NCBI GenBank assembly: GCA_012845835.1
Contig: JABAKD010000013.1
Span: 14,097,665 to 14,161,664 of the forward strand
From: Undaria pinnatifida
Taxonomy: Eukaryota; Sar; Phaeophyceae; Laminariales; Alariaceae
Direction of reading: 5' to 3'
Length of the DNA stretch: 64,000 nucleotides
Shown: piece by piece, positions 19,290 to 30,509 of the stretch
Position numbering within the stretch: position 1 is the stretch's first letter
How the letters are laid out: each line of letters starts with the position of its first letter
Made by a program: the position numbers and the translations under genes
Notes under the pieces: generated by a model
Told to the model about the DNA's origin: nothing
Database searches by the model: none
What the model saw: the letters and a program-made list of their open reading frames with translations, nothing else

Positions 19290-19402
19290 TGTGTGTGTGT
19301 TTTCCGTGGGGTATTGCAACCTCAGCTCTAGAGTGACTGGAGCCTGTCCTGTGACCACGGACTTGATTATGCGAGTCAATGTGAGAACAACATACAACAA
19401 CA
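19290..19402 (-). mobile_element. Family A, 3'-end fragment
   Basis: CTTGGGTTGTGTGTGTG .. GACTTGATTATGCGAGTCAA .. ACAACAACA: only the terminal 110 bp of A. Confidence 0.6.
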
Positions 19403-19469
19403 CCGACGTCATCGTTCGGTACTACTAGCAGTCCTTTGCAAACAAGAACATTTGGGAGGATATTTTTTG

Positions 19470-19545
19470 GTGGCATCTTTTTTTTTTTTTTTTTCTTCAT
19501 CCTCCGGCGGATGGGGAAAAATAAAGCTTTAGCTCACCACACTTG
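19470..19545 (-). mobile_element. Family B, short 3' fragment
   Basis: A T-run at 19479-19494, then CATCCTCCGGCGGATGGGGA and AAGCTTTAGCTCACCACACT. The B sequence stops about 75 bp from the poly(A) end, a strongly 5'-truncated copy. Confidence 0.65.
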
Positions 19546-19654
19546 CGTCATTCCTCGTGTCGAGCAGCCGTGAAAAGTTCGTTTGAGAATCGCTGGTTTT
19601 GCGGGGGGATATCGTGGAATCAGTCCTGATCGAGAAAAAAAACATTGACAATGC

Positions 19655-20205
19655 GCAATGCGTCAGTTCCTAGGGTCTGCTAGTGTGGCGCTTTTTCTCT
19701 TCCCCTTTCCTTGCTTCCTCTTCTCTTCTTGTCTCTTATCTCCTTGTCCTTTCCTTTTTCGCTCTCCTTTTTTTATTATTTTCTTTCCTTTCTTTCCTTT
19801 CCTTTCTCGTCTTTTCTTTTCTGTTTCTTTTTTCCAATATTGACTTGCTCTGACGTGCGTATGCGTAATTATAGATGCAAGTACCACGTGTAATTTATAT
19901 GTGGTAGTCTTTCTTGGGTGGCAAGCTTATAGTCGGTTTTTCCAGGCGCGAGTAGTGAAACGTATGCACCAATATGGACCTGGCACATGGTAGACTGACT
20001 CCCGATTTCGTTTTTTACATGTTGCTGGCAGAGAAATGAATTGCGTCAGCTGTGATATATGCGTGTACCTCCTTTGGTTTGTTTGTGTTTTCTCTCTAAG
20101 GTATTCCTCAGCTCCAGAGTGACTGCAGCCTGTCCTGTGACCACGTACTTCATTACGCGAGTTAATGCGGGAACAGCAATAACAACAACAACTACAACGA
20201 CAACG

Positions 20206-20261
<56 letters not shown>

Positions 20262-20262
20262 C
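19655..20262 (-). mobile_element. Family A, copy 8, with the longest (AAC)n tail
   Basis: Runs from CCTAGGGTCTGCTAGTGTGG through the pyrimidine tract (19685-19840) to GAGTTAATGCGGGAACAG and an (AAC)n run at 20178-20262 of more than 25 units. The long ORFs of Thr or Cys in this run are artefacts. Confidence 0.75.
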
Positions 20263-20404
20263 TCTGTTTAATACGTAGAATACGAAATTGCAATATATAT
20301 GCGAAGTTGAACTGCCTGTGGGTTCATCAATCGTGTTCTTCCCAAAATTACGTGTCACGGGTTAGGTTGGCTCGTAAACACGTGAACCACGTGAAACACT
20401 TAGT

Positions 20405-21330
20405 TTATATGATGAAAAATAAAAATATACTCCAGCTGTGAGATCGAAGGTTTTGTCGACACTCATCTTTGCAAGCTGTGTGTGATACTCCGATCGCGCG
20501 TATTGCGGGTTGTGTGTCCTCATTAAGGATATAGGTCGGCGACTCCCCTTGAACTACAGTGTAGCTATCAGGGTCAACAGGGTGATGTTAGTCAGTCTGT
20601 GCTCCCGGAAACTATATAACCCGTTTTTGAGGGGGACAAAATATGACAGCTGTAGAAAGAAAAGCATCACTTTATCAGGTGAATCCTGTGAGTCGATTAA
20701 CGGCAGAGTTTATAAGGCCGTGGGGGCCTGGGTTTGATGAAGAGGGAGCGGGGAAGGGGGGGGGGGGGCGAGACGGGCGGGGCCGCTCAATCTGTGCGTG
20801 GAAACTAGGAATCTTTGAAGGGGATAGATCTGACAGTTTTGGAAACAATGCACCAGCTTATCGTGTATAGTCTATTCTGTACGTCGTGCAACCAGTGAGG
20901 AGAGGCTTGAGCGTTCATGGGGGTGGGGGTGGGAGTGGGGAAGGCGAGGGGTTGGGTGGGGAGGGCGAAAAGGTTTTTTCCACAACATGTTTAGGTCGCA
21001 TAGATGTAAGGGTTTGCTATACGCGTGATGCTAAGTTTAGGCGATGGTGCGGGTGGTGGGGAAGTAGGGGGCACTGGGCGGGGGGGGAGAGGGAGAGGGG
21101 GGGGGGGGGGGGGGGGGGGGTGAATGGCAGCAGGGCGGCAAGGATGGCTCTAGAAAGAAAATGAGGGGATATCAAGTGCTTAGAAGTGTTTATTTCTATG
21201 GCCAATTTCGATGTTAGGTAGGGCGTTTGAGCAAGAGGGAGCGGGAAAAGAAGAATGAAAAAAAACTAGGGGGGGTGGGGGGGTTCAGGGCGGGGGGGGG
21301 AGGGCTTTCAAAAGGTTTAGGTCACATATA
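20405..21330 (-). mobile_element. Family E/F long copy with G-runs
   Basis: E (20405-20640) continues into F: TGACAGCTGTAGAAAGAAAA, GCATCACTTTATCAGGTGAA, several G-rich blocks and GGTCGCATAGATGTAAGG. It is the inverse of 12500-13480. The longest G-run is 24 bases (21097-21120). No coding frame. Confidence 0.6.
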
Positions 21331-21334
21331 ATAC

Positions 21335-21425
21335 AAAAGTACTCTCCAGCTGTGAGATCGAAGATTTGGTCGAAACTCATCTTTGCAAGCTTGTGTGTTA
21401 TACTCCGATCGCGCGTATTACGCAT
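21335..21425 (-). mobile_element. Family E fragment
   Basis: AATACAAAAGTACTCTCCAG .. TGTGAGATCGAAGATTTGGT .. GATCGCGCGTATTACG; adjoins the E/F long copy. Confidence 0.55.
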
Positions 21426-21527
21426 ATATGTAGCCAGTGTTGCTAGCGTAGCTAGTGTACCTAGTTTATACCTGGTATATAATATACTGCGTATTCTAGA
21501 TAGTGCGCACATACTGCAGTTGTATTA

Positions 21528-22797
21528 TTGGTGTTGTTGCTGCCTCACATTACCTCTTCTTGTCAAACATTTAGTCTAGAGTCCGTGGTCAAACAAAGGT
21601 GCTGGAGCCCTAGAAAGATCCGGAAAAACGAATGAGGTCAAAACTCGTCCGGCAAATACCACGTTTCCCCTCTTGAAAACGCACGATACGAAGAAGGCTT
21701 TCAAATGGAAAGGTCCAATGCGCAAACTGATCTCACATGTCCGCGGGTATCCACTCAACTACAGCATAGAGTTCCCCCGTTCCCGCAACTAATCAACTCG
21801 CGGCTACAAACGGCAGCGGTTGGGCTGCCTGCACCGTACGAACCGCACGGTAATCGTGATCACAGACGAACGCGCCTGCTGTCTGGAAGGCTGTCAGAGT
21901 GATGACCCGCGGGCCTGCATGCAGTGAAACAAGAGCAATCGAACCAAAGGTCACAATACAAATATCAATGATCGCCCCGTTTTCCCGAGTTATCTGACAG
22001 GTTGCAGCGCAGCTACGACGCCCGTGCCTGAAAAATTGAAAATTGCGGGGGGTCGTTCCCCGTGAAGGGTATACAACTCTAACAACTCTACAAAAATCGG
22101 TGACGTAAGTGACATGTTGTACTACGCCCGCGTAATAAAACAGAAAAAAGACGATCGCTGCTCTCATGATGACGGTGTGCGTGCGGGTCATTGGTCTCCG
22201 TGTGCCATCCTCCTGCTGTGGTTCTCCATGGCCGCCTCATCGCCTAAGCTCACTCGGCCCGCTCATTCGCACTTGCTCTCGTTGACACTCAATTCCAATC
22301 GGTTCCCCTTCTCCGCCGTCCCAAATAAGAAAATGCTCCTCGCAGCTTGCGGTGCTGATTTGAAAAACAAAAGTTCTCGTTCAGGGAGAGTTCAATCCGT
22401 CTCTTCCCCGCCCGTCGACGGCCAACCGCCCTCCTCCTTCGTCGTCGGATCCAGCCTCCTGCCGGCGCAGTTCCCTCCACGAAAACCGAGACTGCGCCGT
22501 AGTGTGGCTCGTGGTGGCGCCTGCCTCCTCGCACGAGCATTCCGATTAAGCATTGCTGCTCCGCCGCTGCTGCCTAAAAAGACGCGCGAATCGTAAATAA
22601 CCATGCCTAACGCACCACGTACGACCCAACTTTACCGCCACGCGTAAGCCTCGCGGCCACACGCAGCAGCAAGAAGGTATCACTCCTTGAGGGTGAGTTC
22701 GGCCTTACACCCGCGAGAAAGACCCCCCCCAATCGCTACAAGTCTGCTAGGGCATGCTTCGCAGCATGCCTTACCGAGGCGGCAACGGGAAGGGAGG
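21528..22797 (+). mobile_element. Family C, copy 2 (near complete)
   Basis: About 1.27 kb from the GTTGTTGCTGCCTCACATTA end to CGGCAACGGGAAGGGAGG. The same length is found inverted at 28090-29358. The left end shares the TCACATTA(A)CTC plus (GTT)n module with family A. It contains the 122-codon ORF at 22228. Confidence 0.75.
22228..22596 (+). CDS. Family C ORF, 122 residues, unknown function
   Basis: It begins MAASSPKLTRPAHSHLLSLT and ends PLLPKKTRES. It is nearly identical in length and sequence to the minus-strand frame at 28292-28660. No transmembrane segment, catalytic motif or known domain was recognised; it is basic and Ser/Pro-rich. The opposite strand is also partly open, which fits GC-rich sequence. 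It may therefore be non-coding and conserved only because the repeats are young. Confidence 0.3.
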   Translation: MAASSPKLTRPAHSHLLSLTLNSNRFPFSAVPNKKMLLAACGADLKNKSSRSGRVQSVSSPPVDGQPPSSFVVGSSLLPAQFPPRKPRLRRSVARGGACLLARAFRLSIAAPPLLPKKTRES

Positions 22798-23431
22798 AGT
22801 ATTACGAGTACATTGTATTGAGTACGCACACCTACCTGGCAAGAGGAATAATATAAGTGTGTGTACAATAGGTGTATTATCTTGTCGTTACTTTAAACAG
22901 TACTTGGTCGTTCTACTCAACCACATCATCATCAGTACACCCAGAGTCCGTGTTGATTCATCCTACAAGTAAGTAGAGATGATCTAATTTTGTGGTCACA
23001 AACTCCGAAACAGAGTAAATAAACCAATCAGTCGTACAATCAATCAAGGTAGAGCAAATGAAGTGCTACTATAGCGAACCGGTAACGAAAACACAACAGA
23101 ACACGCCAGACCATAAAAAAAGAGGGAAATGAAGAAAATAACAAAACAAAACAAAACAAAACAAAACAAAAAAACAACCAAATACAACACAGAAGCCAGA
23201 AAACGAAGCAAAACAAAGGACAGGTGTTCTGAAGAATCTGATGCAAGAATATCGGAAAGGAAAAGAATGGCTGCACTTACTTGCCAGACGAGCACCGTAC
23301 GGGCTGAAGAGGAACACATACCTGTTGCTCGGGCAAAACAACACAAAGAAGATAACTTCTGTTGCACGGGCTAAACAACATGGAGAAGATGACTGCTATT
23401 TCACGGACGAGACCAACACGAAGAAGATACC
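22798..23431. other. Unassigned region with (AAAAC)n
   Basis: No gene was recognised. An (AAAAC)n microsatellite lies at 23139-23170. The phrases GCTCGGGCAAAACAACACAA/GCACGGGCTAAACAACATGG give a short degenerate duplication at 23330-23385. Confidence 0.4.
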
Positions 23432-23540
23432 GGCATAAGGCATATTAAGGCATGATGAGGCATAATAAGGCATGATGAGGCATGATAAGGCATGATAAGG
23501 CACAATAAGGCATAATAAGGCATAACAATGCATGATAAGG
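23432..23540 (+). repeat. Minisatellite of 10-11 bp (GGCATGATAA)
   Basis: About ten units of (A)GGCATGATAA/GGCATAATAA run without interruption. They give ORF fragments such as HALSCLIMPYHA on the minus strand, which I discount. Confidence 0.8.
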
Positions 23541-23827
23541 TTTCTCTTGGTTGTTGCTCTTGGCGTCCTCTGCTGTGTGGCGCTGCCGGCTCTTCTCCGC
23601 CTCGCCCGTGTGCCATCTCGTCACGAAATGGTCCGCCGCGTCGACGATCCCCCGGTGCCAGCTCCCACTCTCCTTAGCCGTCCTCGGCTATTGCACAACC
23701 TCTACTCCGAACTGTAAATGGTGGTTGTCCCTGGACCCCTCGGTTGCTTAAAACACCCTGATGTCGTCTACCAGACACTGCGCCCAGTTCTTCTTTTTAG
23801 TCGGCCTCGGGTCCCGGGTTCACCCTA

Positions 23828-24341
23828 TTGGTTATGTAGAACTACCCACTGAGCTACGTAGTCACGTGACTCCGTGGTTCAGTGGGTATTTTTATATAAC
23901 CAACGAAAGCTATGTTTGCGAGTCCGCCAATAGACTCTCGCCGACTCCGTGACAGGGATCTCTGGCGCTCTCTCCCTTCGCCACGCACTACCGTAGTACT
24001 CAGGGGCAAACTGTCATAACCACTCACGTCTCCAGCGCGCACGCTCGCAAAGACGTTATTTCGTTTCGCCCTTCCCGGAAAAAAGCGGAAATTTGAAGTC
24101 GGTGGGATTCGAACCCATGACATTCTTTTGTTGGTCATTTATAACTACCCACTGATCTACGTAGTTTTTGAGTGGCTATAACAGTTTGCCCCTGAGTACT
24201 ACGGTAGTGCGGGGCGAGGGGAGAGAGCCCCGGAGATCCCAGTTACGAAGTCGGTGAGAGTCAATTTGCGGACTCCCACACATATCTTTTGTTGGTTATA
24301 TACGTGACTTCGTAGCTCAGTGGGTAGTTCTATATAACCAA
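23828..24341. mobile_element. Fold-back element with tRNA-like sequences
   Basis: The left arm TTGGTTATGTAGAACTACCC (23828 on, about 190 bp) is the reverse complement of the right arm ending at 24341. Matching landmarks are CACTACCGTAGTACTCAGGG on the left and its complement at 24194-24213. Each arm carries TAGCTCAGTGGGTAG-like sequence on one strand, as in a tRNA D-arm (box A). The centre (24095-24165, minus strand) holds both TAGATCAGTGGGTAG and GGGTTCGAATCCC at tRNA spacing. The acceptor stems do not pair, so this is tRNA-like and not a functional tRNA gene. Confidence 0.65.
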
Positions 24342-24344
24342 CAC

Positions 24345-25829
24345 ACCCCACCAGTCATCGTGCGGAACATCACGGGGTGGGTCAGTCGCTCATTGCTCGT
24401 CTATATGTACGGCTCCCGCAAGAAGGAGGCGTCGTCGTTTGCGGATAGTCGTCTCGACGCTCTCACATAGTGCCTTCTTGAGAGTCTTGGCGTCGACATG
24501 AGGTGGTCGGTGCTCTGTCGGCGCTGAAAGCCAATGATCCTTGGGAGTAGGTTGTGGTGTGCCGTTCGGAGTTAGCGAAGTGCTCCAGGCCGAGAGCCCA
24601 GGTCACACACCGTAAAGCAGAATCTTCCATCACCACGGTCTTTAGCAGGCGCACCTTCAAAATGATCGGGGCATCCTCAAATGCGTGTAGTTCGGGCTCA
24701 AAGCAGTCGTAGCATGCCCACGCGAGTCGAATCCGTCGTTTCGATCTCTGACATGATATCGGCGTATGCATCGAGGAGACCGCCCAGGTACAGAAACTGC
24801 ATTGTCTGCATGTACCTCTGGCCCGCTGCTTCGACGACGAGCGATGATGTCGGGGGCACCTGGTTGAGTGTGCGCAGCAGCATTGTCCCCGCTTTTGTTT
24901 CCGACGCACGGTGAGTCCTGCTGCTTCGTGAATGATCACAATGACGGCCATCGTCTTCGCAAGGTCTTCCCATGACTTGGACACAATGCCTGCATTGTCG
25001 GCGTACATCATGCCCCAGACTGATCTTCGCACGCATGCTAGCAGTTCAACCTCCACCCCGTCCTCTCCGAGGTCCTCCTCGATGTGAACTAAGTCCCTCA
25101 AAATGTCTGGGTCCTCACTGAAGCGTACCAGGACGGCATGTATCGAAGTGGCGAAAAATACATTGAAAAGAAGGAGCGATAATACACGTCCTTGCCACAG
25201 TCCCTGGGTGACGTCAAACCATTCAGATTGCTCACCGTCATCCGTGCGCACGCGAGCTCGCATGCCTTCGCGGAACTAGCGGACAATGGTCAACATTTTC
25301 TCTGGTACGCCGAAGCGTGCGAGCACTACCCACAGCACAGCTCTCGGTCGACGGAGTAATTTGCTATTTGGAGATCGATGAAGCAGACGTACAGAGGGAT
25401 TCCCCTAGCTCGTCCGAGTTCTTGCAATGGGCGCACGACGAACAGCATGTCCACTGTTGATCGGGCGGGGCGAAAGCCGCACTGTTCTCCGGGGAGTATT
25501 CCTTCGGGCTCACAGTAGCTGATCAGGCGGGACGCGACAATTTTTACCAGTACGTTGCCTGAATGGGCAACGATCGCAATCCCTCGGCAGTTGTTGCAAT
25601 CAGATCGATCCCTCCTTGTATGAAGGACCTTAATGGTTGCATATTTCCACTTGCATATTTCCACCGCTGGGGGACGTCTACCGTTCTCCACGCATCGACA
25701 AACAGGTTGTGGGAGTAAGTAGCTCATAAATTGGGGGTGGAAAAATTCCGGTAGCTCGGACGGCGGGGAGTCTGTCCCCACATCTTTCCGGTTTGGCATA
25801 CCCCGTATTGCGGCAGCGATTTCATCCAT
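24345..25829 (-). pseudogene. LINE (non-LTR) reverse transcriptase, decayed
   Basis: From 25829 downwards the translation shows LINE RT blocks: [85 protein letters not shown] and [19 protein letters not shown]. At least three frame changes and stops break the reading. The catalytic Y-A-D-D box is YADN (about 24991-25009), so the enzyme would be inactive. The right edge on this strand (near 24345) abuts the fold-back element. The endonuclease domain is absent. Confidence 0.82.
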
Positions 25830-25852
25830 GGCCAGTTAATATTTGTTCACTT

Positions 25853-26110
25853 TTATCCTCAGGGGAGTGGGGACAAAAAAGGCTTGGAGCTCACCACACT
25901 TCCACGTTTTTTCACGCGCGTTAGTATGTCTTCTTTAACTAAATTGCTTTTGCGATCGAGATCTAGCTGGCGTGTCCTCCCGTTTCCGTGATAGCGACAG
26001 CGCGAGTTGTCCCTACCGGCGGTGACCGTTACTACTACTACTCCAGCAGCGCAAGCTGGCGTTGTATACGGTTGCGTGAGTATGTCGGCCCAACCTGACC
26101 CTGGGGATCA
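25853..26110 (-). mobile_element. Family B-related diverged copy
   Basis: AGCTCACCACACTTCCACGT, TTTGCGATCGAGATCTAGCT, CAGCGCAAGCTGGCGTTGTA and GTATGTCGGCCCAACCTGAC match B (90-517) with many differences. The poly(A) tail is gone. Confidence 0.55.
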
Positions 26111-27032
26111 TGTCCTCTAATTTGAAACTCTTTGATCATAACATCCACTGTCTTGAGCAATTTATTTCTCCTCCTCCCTACCTCTACGTACGGAACTCAG
26201 ATCCGGGGGTACTAAGCAGGCTATTCTTCCTCGTCCCCATTACGTACGGCACACGCCTTCTTCGTGCCTTCCTCTTTATCGCGACGATAATTCCGCATTT
26301 TCTTCCCTCTTGACTCGCGTCTAATCTTGCCTACTACTCGCACCTACAACGTAAAGCACTAGCACTCTAAAGCACTCTCGGCAGCAAAGATGTCAGGAGA
26401 CGGGCAACGGATCAAGCAGTCAGTCAGGCAAGGGCGTTCATCAAGGCATTACCATCCGTCTAGACAGATTCTCCCCTATGCCCGCTAGAAAAACGCCTCA
26501 TTGTCTGCTTGGAAGCCCCTACTTTTATTTTTATGTTGGCTGCTGGCTGCTAGCTGCTGTATAATGGGTACCAGCAGCAGAGCACCAACACAGCAGCAGC
26601 AACGGCAGCGCTGCCGAGCCAGGCACAGACAGCCTGCAGCTAGTGAGCAGAAGCATCAACTCCAGAACGAGCAACCAATCATTTTTTGTTTTTTACGCGG
26701 CGATCGGCAGGAAATCGGCTAGTAGTAGTGAAAAGTGGAAAGATTGGTGCATGCAAATACCGATCAACACAACCAACACATCCATGAAGGGGTAGTGCAA
26801 TTTATCATGCCCCCCGATTTATCGGGTCCTTTCCACAATATTCAGACCCCACTTCCAAGTATCATCCCCCCGATAATCGCAACACAATAATATTAGGAAA
26901 GAGAAAATCAAAGGGCAAATCACAAGTAAGCAAGATGTGGATGCGATCCTAACAGAATCTCACCTTGACACAGGAAAAAAATATGTGTTCGGATAAGAAT
27001 GTGATTGCACCAAAGTTAGAGTATGCAGGAAA
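26111..27032. other. Unassigned region
   Basis: No gene was recognised. A CAG-rich stretch (26570-26625) gives short Gln-rich frames. GCTGGCTGCTGGCTGCTAGC-type repeats occur just before it. Confidence 0.35.
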
Positions 27033-27157
27033 AGTTGTTGTTGTTCTCACATTAACTCGCGTAACCAAGTCCGTGGTCACAGGACAGGCTCCATTCACTC
27101 TGGAGCTGAGGAATACCCCAGGGAAAACACACACAATCCAAGGTGGTACACGCATAT

Positions 27158-27259
27158 TATAAAAATTAAAATACACTCCAGCTGTGAGATCGAAGATTTC
27201 GTCGAAACTCATCTTTGCAAGCTGTGTGTGATACTCCGATCGCGCGCATTACGAGTTGT
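27158..27259 (-). mobile_element. Family E, 102-bp insertion
   Basis: Flanked by ACGCATAT at 27150-27157 and 27260-27267, which is present once in empty A copies. It starts with the conserved E terminus TATAAAAATTAAAATACACT. Confidence 0.72.
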
Positions 27260-27324
27260 ACGCATATATCACAGCTGACGCACTTCATGCCTCCACCAGA
27301 AACGTATAAAACTGAAATCGGGAG

Positions 27325-27384
27325 GTGAGCTCAAGCTTTATTTTTCCCCACCCGCCGGAGGATAAAAAAAAAAAAAAAAAAAAA
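27325..27384 (+). mobile_element. Family B, 60-bp 3' fragment with 14-bp duplication
   Basis: GTGAGCTCAAGCTTTATTTT, CCCGCCGGAGGAT and a poly(A) run. ACTGAAATCGGGAG is present on both sides (27311-27324 and 27385-27398). This is a strongly 5'-truncated retrotransposition event. Confidence 0.8.
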
Positions 27385-27660
27385 ACTGAAATCGGGAGTC
27401 AGTCTACGATGTGCCAGGTCCATGCCGGTGCATACGTCTCATTACTCACGCCTGGAGACACCGACTATTCCGATTCCCACCCAAGGAAGACTACCACGTA
27501 TACCACGTATATATTACACCTTGTATCTATCACTACGCATACGCACGACAGGCGTAAGTCAATCGGATGAAAGAAACCAAGAAAAGAAAAGAATATAAAG
27601 GAAAAGAAAGAGAAAAGAATAAAACGAAACAAAAAGTATGGGAAGGGAAAGCGAAGTTCG

Positions 27661-28089
27661 TAAAGCAACTGGAAACAGTGCAGATGACAGCAGCAGTAGT
27701 AGCTCAAAATATACTACGAGTATTATAAACAGGGTGCTCAAGAAATAAGAGTAATAGACTACATACAGTATATAGAGCGGAACTAGGAATGTACCCACTT
27801 GAATCAAATAGAGACGTGCGAAGTTGAAATGGCAATATAAAGTCAAGAATATGCCAGAACAGAGGTTGCCAGCCTCACGTACTTTATAGGGCTGTACGGG
27901 AGAAAGTAACGAAAAGGCGAGCTGAAATAATAAGGCGCCTTTACCGAGTTTGACCCACAAATCGTACCACAAAAATTACCAAATATATTTCACTTTATAG
28001 ACTACCAGGTAGAGGCTTTAAGGCAGTTATTGTGTTGATTTTTTTCTTTTTCGTCAAACCGCGAGAGGGCGTCAACCCATCCTAACCCT
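27661..28089. other. Unassigned region
   Basis: AT-rich sequence without a recognised gene. The Leu/Phe-rich minus-strand frame (27559-27972) continues from the purine tract and is not credible. Confidence 0.35.
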
Positions 28090-29358
28090 TCCTCCGTTCC
28101 CCTTGTCGCTTCGGTAAGGCATGCTGCAAGGCATGCCCTAGCAGACTTGTAGCGATTGGGGAGGGTCTTTCTCGCGGGTGTAAGGCCGAACTCACCCTCA
28201 ATGAGTGATACCTTCTTGCTGCTGCGTGTGGCCGCGAGGCTCACGCGTGGCGGTAAATTTGGGTCGTACGTGGTGCGTTAGGCATGGTTATTTACGATTC
28301 GCGCGTCTTTTTAGGCATCAGCGGCGGAGCAGCAACGCTTAATCGGAATGCTCGTGCGAGGAGGCAGGCGCCACCACGAGCCACGCTACGGGGCAGTCTC
28401 GGTTTGCGTGGAGGGAACTGCGCCGGCGGGAGGCTGGATCCGACGACGAAGGAGGAGGGCGGTTGGCCGTCGACGGGCGGGGAAGAGACGGATTGAACTC
28501 TCCCTGAACGAGAACTTTTGTTTTCCAAATCAGCACCGCAAGCTGCGAGGAGCATTTTCTTGTTTGGGACGGCGGAGAAGGGGAACCGATTGGAATTGAG
28601 TGTCAACGAGAGCAAGTGCGAATGAGCGGGCCGAGTGAGCTTAGGCGATGAGGCGGCCATGGAGAATCACAGCAGGAGGATGGCACACGAGACTAATGAC
28701 CCGCACGCACACCGTCATCACGAGAGCAGCGATCGTCTTTTTTTCAGGGTTTTCTTACGAGGCAGTAGTAGTACAAAATGTTACTTACGTCACTGATTTT
28801 TGTAGAGTTGGTAGAGTTGTATACCCTTTATGGGGAGCGACCCCCCGCAATTTTCAATTTTCAGGCACGGGCGTCGTAGCTACGCTGCAACCTGTCAGAT
28901 AACTCGGGAAGACGGGGCGATCATTGATATTTGTAAGGTGTTTTTTTGGTTCGATTGCTTTGTTTCACTGCATGCGGCCCGCGTGTCGTCACTCTGACAG
29001 CACTCCAGACAGCAGGCGCGTTTGTTTGTGCTCACGATTTCCGTGCGGTTCGTATGGGGTAGGCAGCCCAACCGCTGTAGTTTGTAGCCATGGGTTGGTT
29101 AGTTGTGGGAACGGGGGAACTCTATGCTGTAGTTGAGTGGATACCCGCACACATGTGAGTTGAGGTTGCGCATTGGACCTTTTCATTTGTGCGCCTCCTT
29201 CGTATCGTGCGTTTTAGGCGGCAAAGCGTAGTATTTGCCGGACGAGGTTTGATTTCACTTGGTTTTTTCGGATCTCCCTAGGGCTCCAGCACCTTTGTGT
29301 GACCACGGACTCTAGATGTTTGACAAGAGTTAATGTGAGGCAACAGCAACAACAACAA
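28090..29358 (-). mobile_element. Family C, copy 3 (near complete, inverted)
   Basis: Reverse complement of copy 2 over its whole length. It ends at GTTAATGTGAGGCAACAGCA and (AAC)n at 29345-29357, followed by CCCTAACCC. Confidence 0.75.
28292..28660 (-). CDS. Family C ORF, 122 residues, unknown function
   Basis: Same start (MAASSPKLTR) and end (KKTRES) as 22228-22596, with only a few amino-acid differences. No known domain. Coding status is uncertain, as for the other copy. Confidence 0.3.
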   Translation of the reverse strand: MAASSPKLTRPAHSHLLSLTLNSNRFPFSAVPNKKMLLAACGADLENKSSRSGRVQSVSSPPVDGQPPSSFVVGSSLPPAQFPPRKPRLPRSVARGGACLLARAFRLSVAAPPLMPKKTRES

Positions 29359-29642
29359 CCCTAACCCAGGCTAAGGCTCCGACCCGGGCACGTCTTAGCC
29401 GCGCGCTTTGGAAAATGACAAAGAAAGGCTACTGAGAATAACGATCGGGGTGTTAACGGTACGTACGTACGTACAGCATTTCAGTTTTTTATGAAAATTC
29501 GACATTTATTTACCGGAATCTGCGAAGTTTGGATCTTCACGAGTACGAGTTTCAGTTGGCTCCCAAAACAATCGTCCACCCGGCACAGAACCGTCACTAC
29601 AGCAGCAACGCTCGTGGACGACACCCACGTGGTTGTCCCAAT

Positions 29643-29864
29643 GAAGTCGGCCTTACTCGTAGGCAGGTGTCGGTGCCTTGGGGGTGAAATCCATCACCAA
29701 CTCGTCCCGCCACACCGCGCAACGTGACAAACGTCTCAGCTATTGCCATCACTGAAGTCGGCCTTACTCGTAGGCAGGTGTCGGTGCCTTGGGGGGTGAA
29801 ATCCATCACTAACTCGTCCCGCCACAACGCGCAACGTGACAAACGTCTCAGCTATTGCCATCAG
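29643..29864 (+). repeat. 111-bp tandem duplication
   Basis: GAAGTCGGCCTTACTCGTAG starts at 29643 and again at 29754. The two units differ at only a few positions. Confidence 0.85.
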
Positions 29865-30394
29865 AGAGCTCGTTCGGTCGGCCGGCTCGCTTGGGTCAAT
29901 TTGTCAACTCGACGGCGAAAGCTCAGAAGCTAACTGCGCCTTGCTCGATCAGCCATGACCTGTCGATGACCTTGGGAACGACCCTGCTCAGTCTCGTGCG
30001 CTCGCGAGTGGTGGCACAGCTCGAGCGGTTCGGCTGCCCGATCCTCCACACCCTTGTACCTAATGTTTTTGTTTGTTTTCCAAACAAAGTCTGAATACCT
30101 TGAAGGCCAGTTTTTCCGGGGGTGACATAATTTCGCGAAAAACCGAACTTTTGGTAAAAACCGAAATATTAGCTTCGTTGGGAACCATCCCAAGATGGGA
30201 AAACGTAGTCGAGGAAGCATGGAAGGATTTAGGTCGGGGACAATAAGAGGTACTATTAATACTCTCTATGACATGAGGCGTTTGGCGGGTACAAGATAGG
30301 AGTAAAAGAAACAATAGTTGAAAATAGAAACGCAAGCGCGAAGAAATGAGGTGAAAGAGGAGAAGCACTTAAGAGATATACGGGGGGTTGAGGG

Positions 30395-30505
30395 AAAATG
30401 TTACAAAAATAGAAATACAATCCAGCTGTAATATCGAAGATTTTGTCGAAATCCGTCTTTGAAGGCTGTGTGTGATACTCCGATCGCGCGTATTACTGGG
30501 TGTAT
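30395..30505 (-). mobile_element. Family E fragment
   Basis: AGAAATACAATCCAGCTGTA .. ATCGAAGATTTTGTCGAAAT .. CCGATCGCGCGTATTACTGG; directly precedes the LINE fragment. Confidence 0.55.
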
Positions 30506-30509
30506 GTCC

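Larger units (their letters stand above)
27033..27660 (+). mobile_element. Family A, copy 9, with E and B insertions
   Basis: A sequence from GTTGTTGTTCTCACATTAAC to a purine tract (27570-27650). E is inserted at 27158-27259 and a 60-bp B end at 27325-27384. Confidence 0.7.

Noticed and set aside
19927-20358. Cys-run or Thr-run proteins
   Set aside because: Translation of the (AAC)n microsatellite tail.
24095-24165. Functional tRNA gene on the minus strand
   Set aside because: Box A and box B are good but the acceptor stem halves do not pair and the anticodon stem is poor.
27559-27972. Hydrophobic minus-strand frame as a membrane protein
   Set aside because: Its C-terminal half is the family A purine tract read backwards; the rest shows no conservation.
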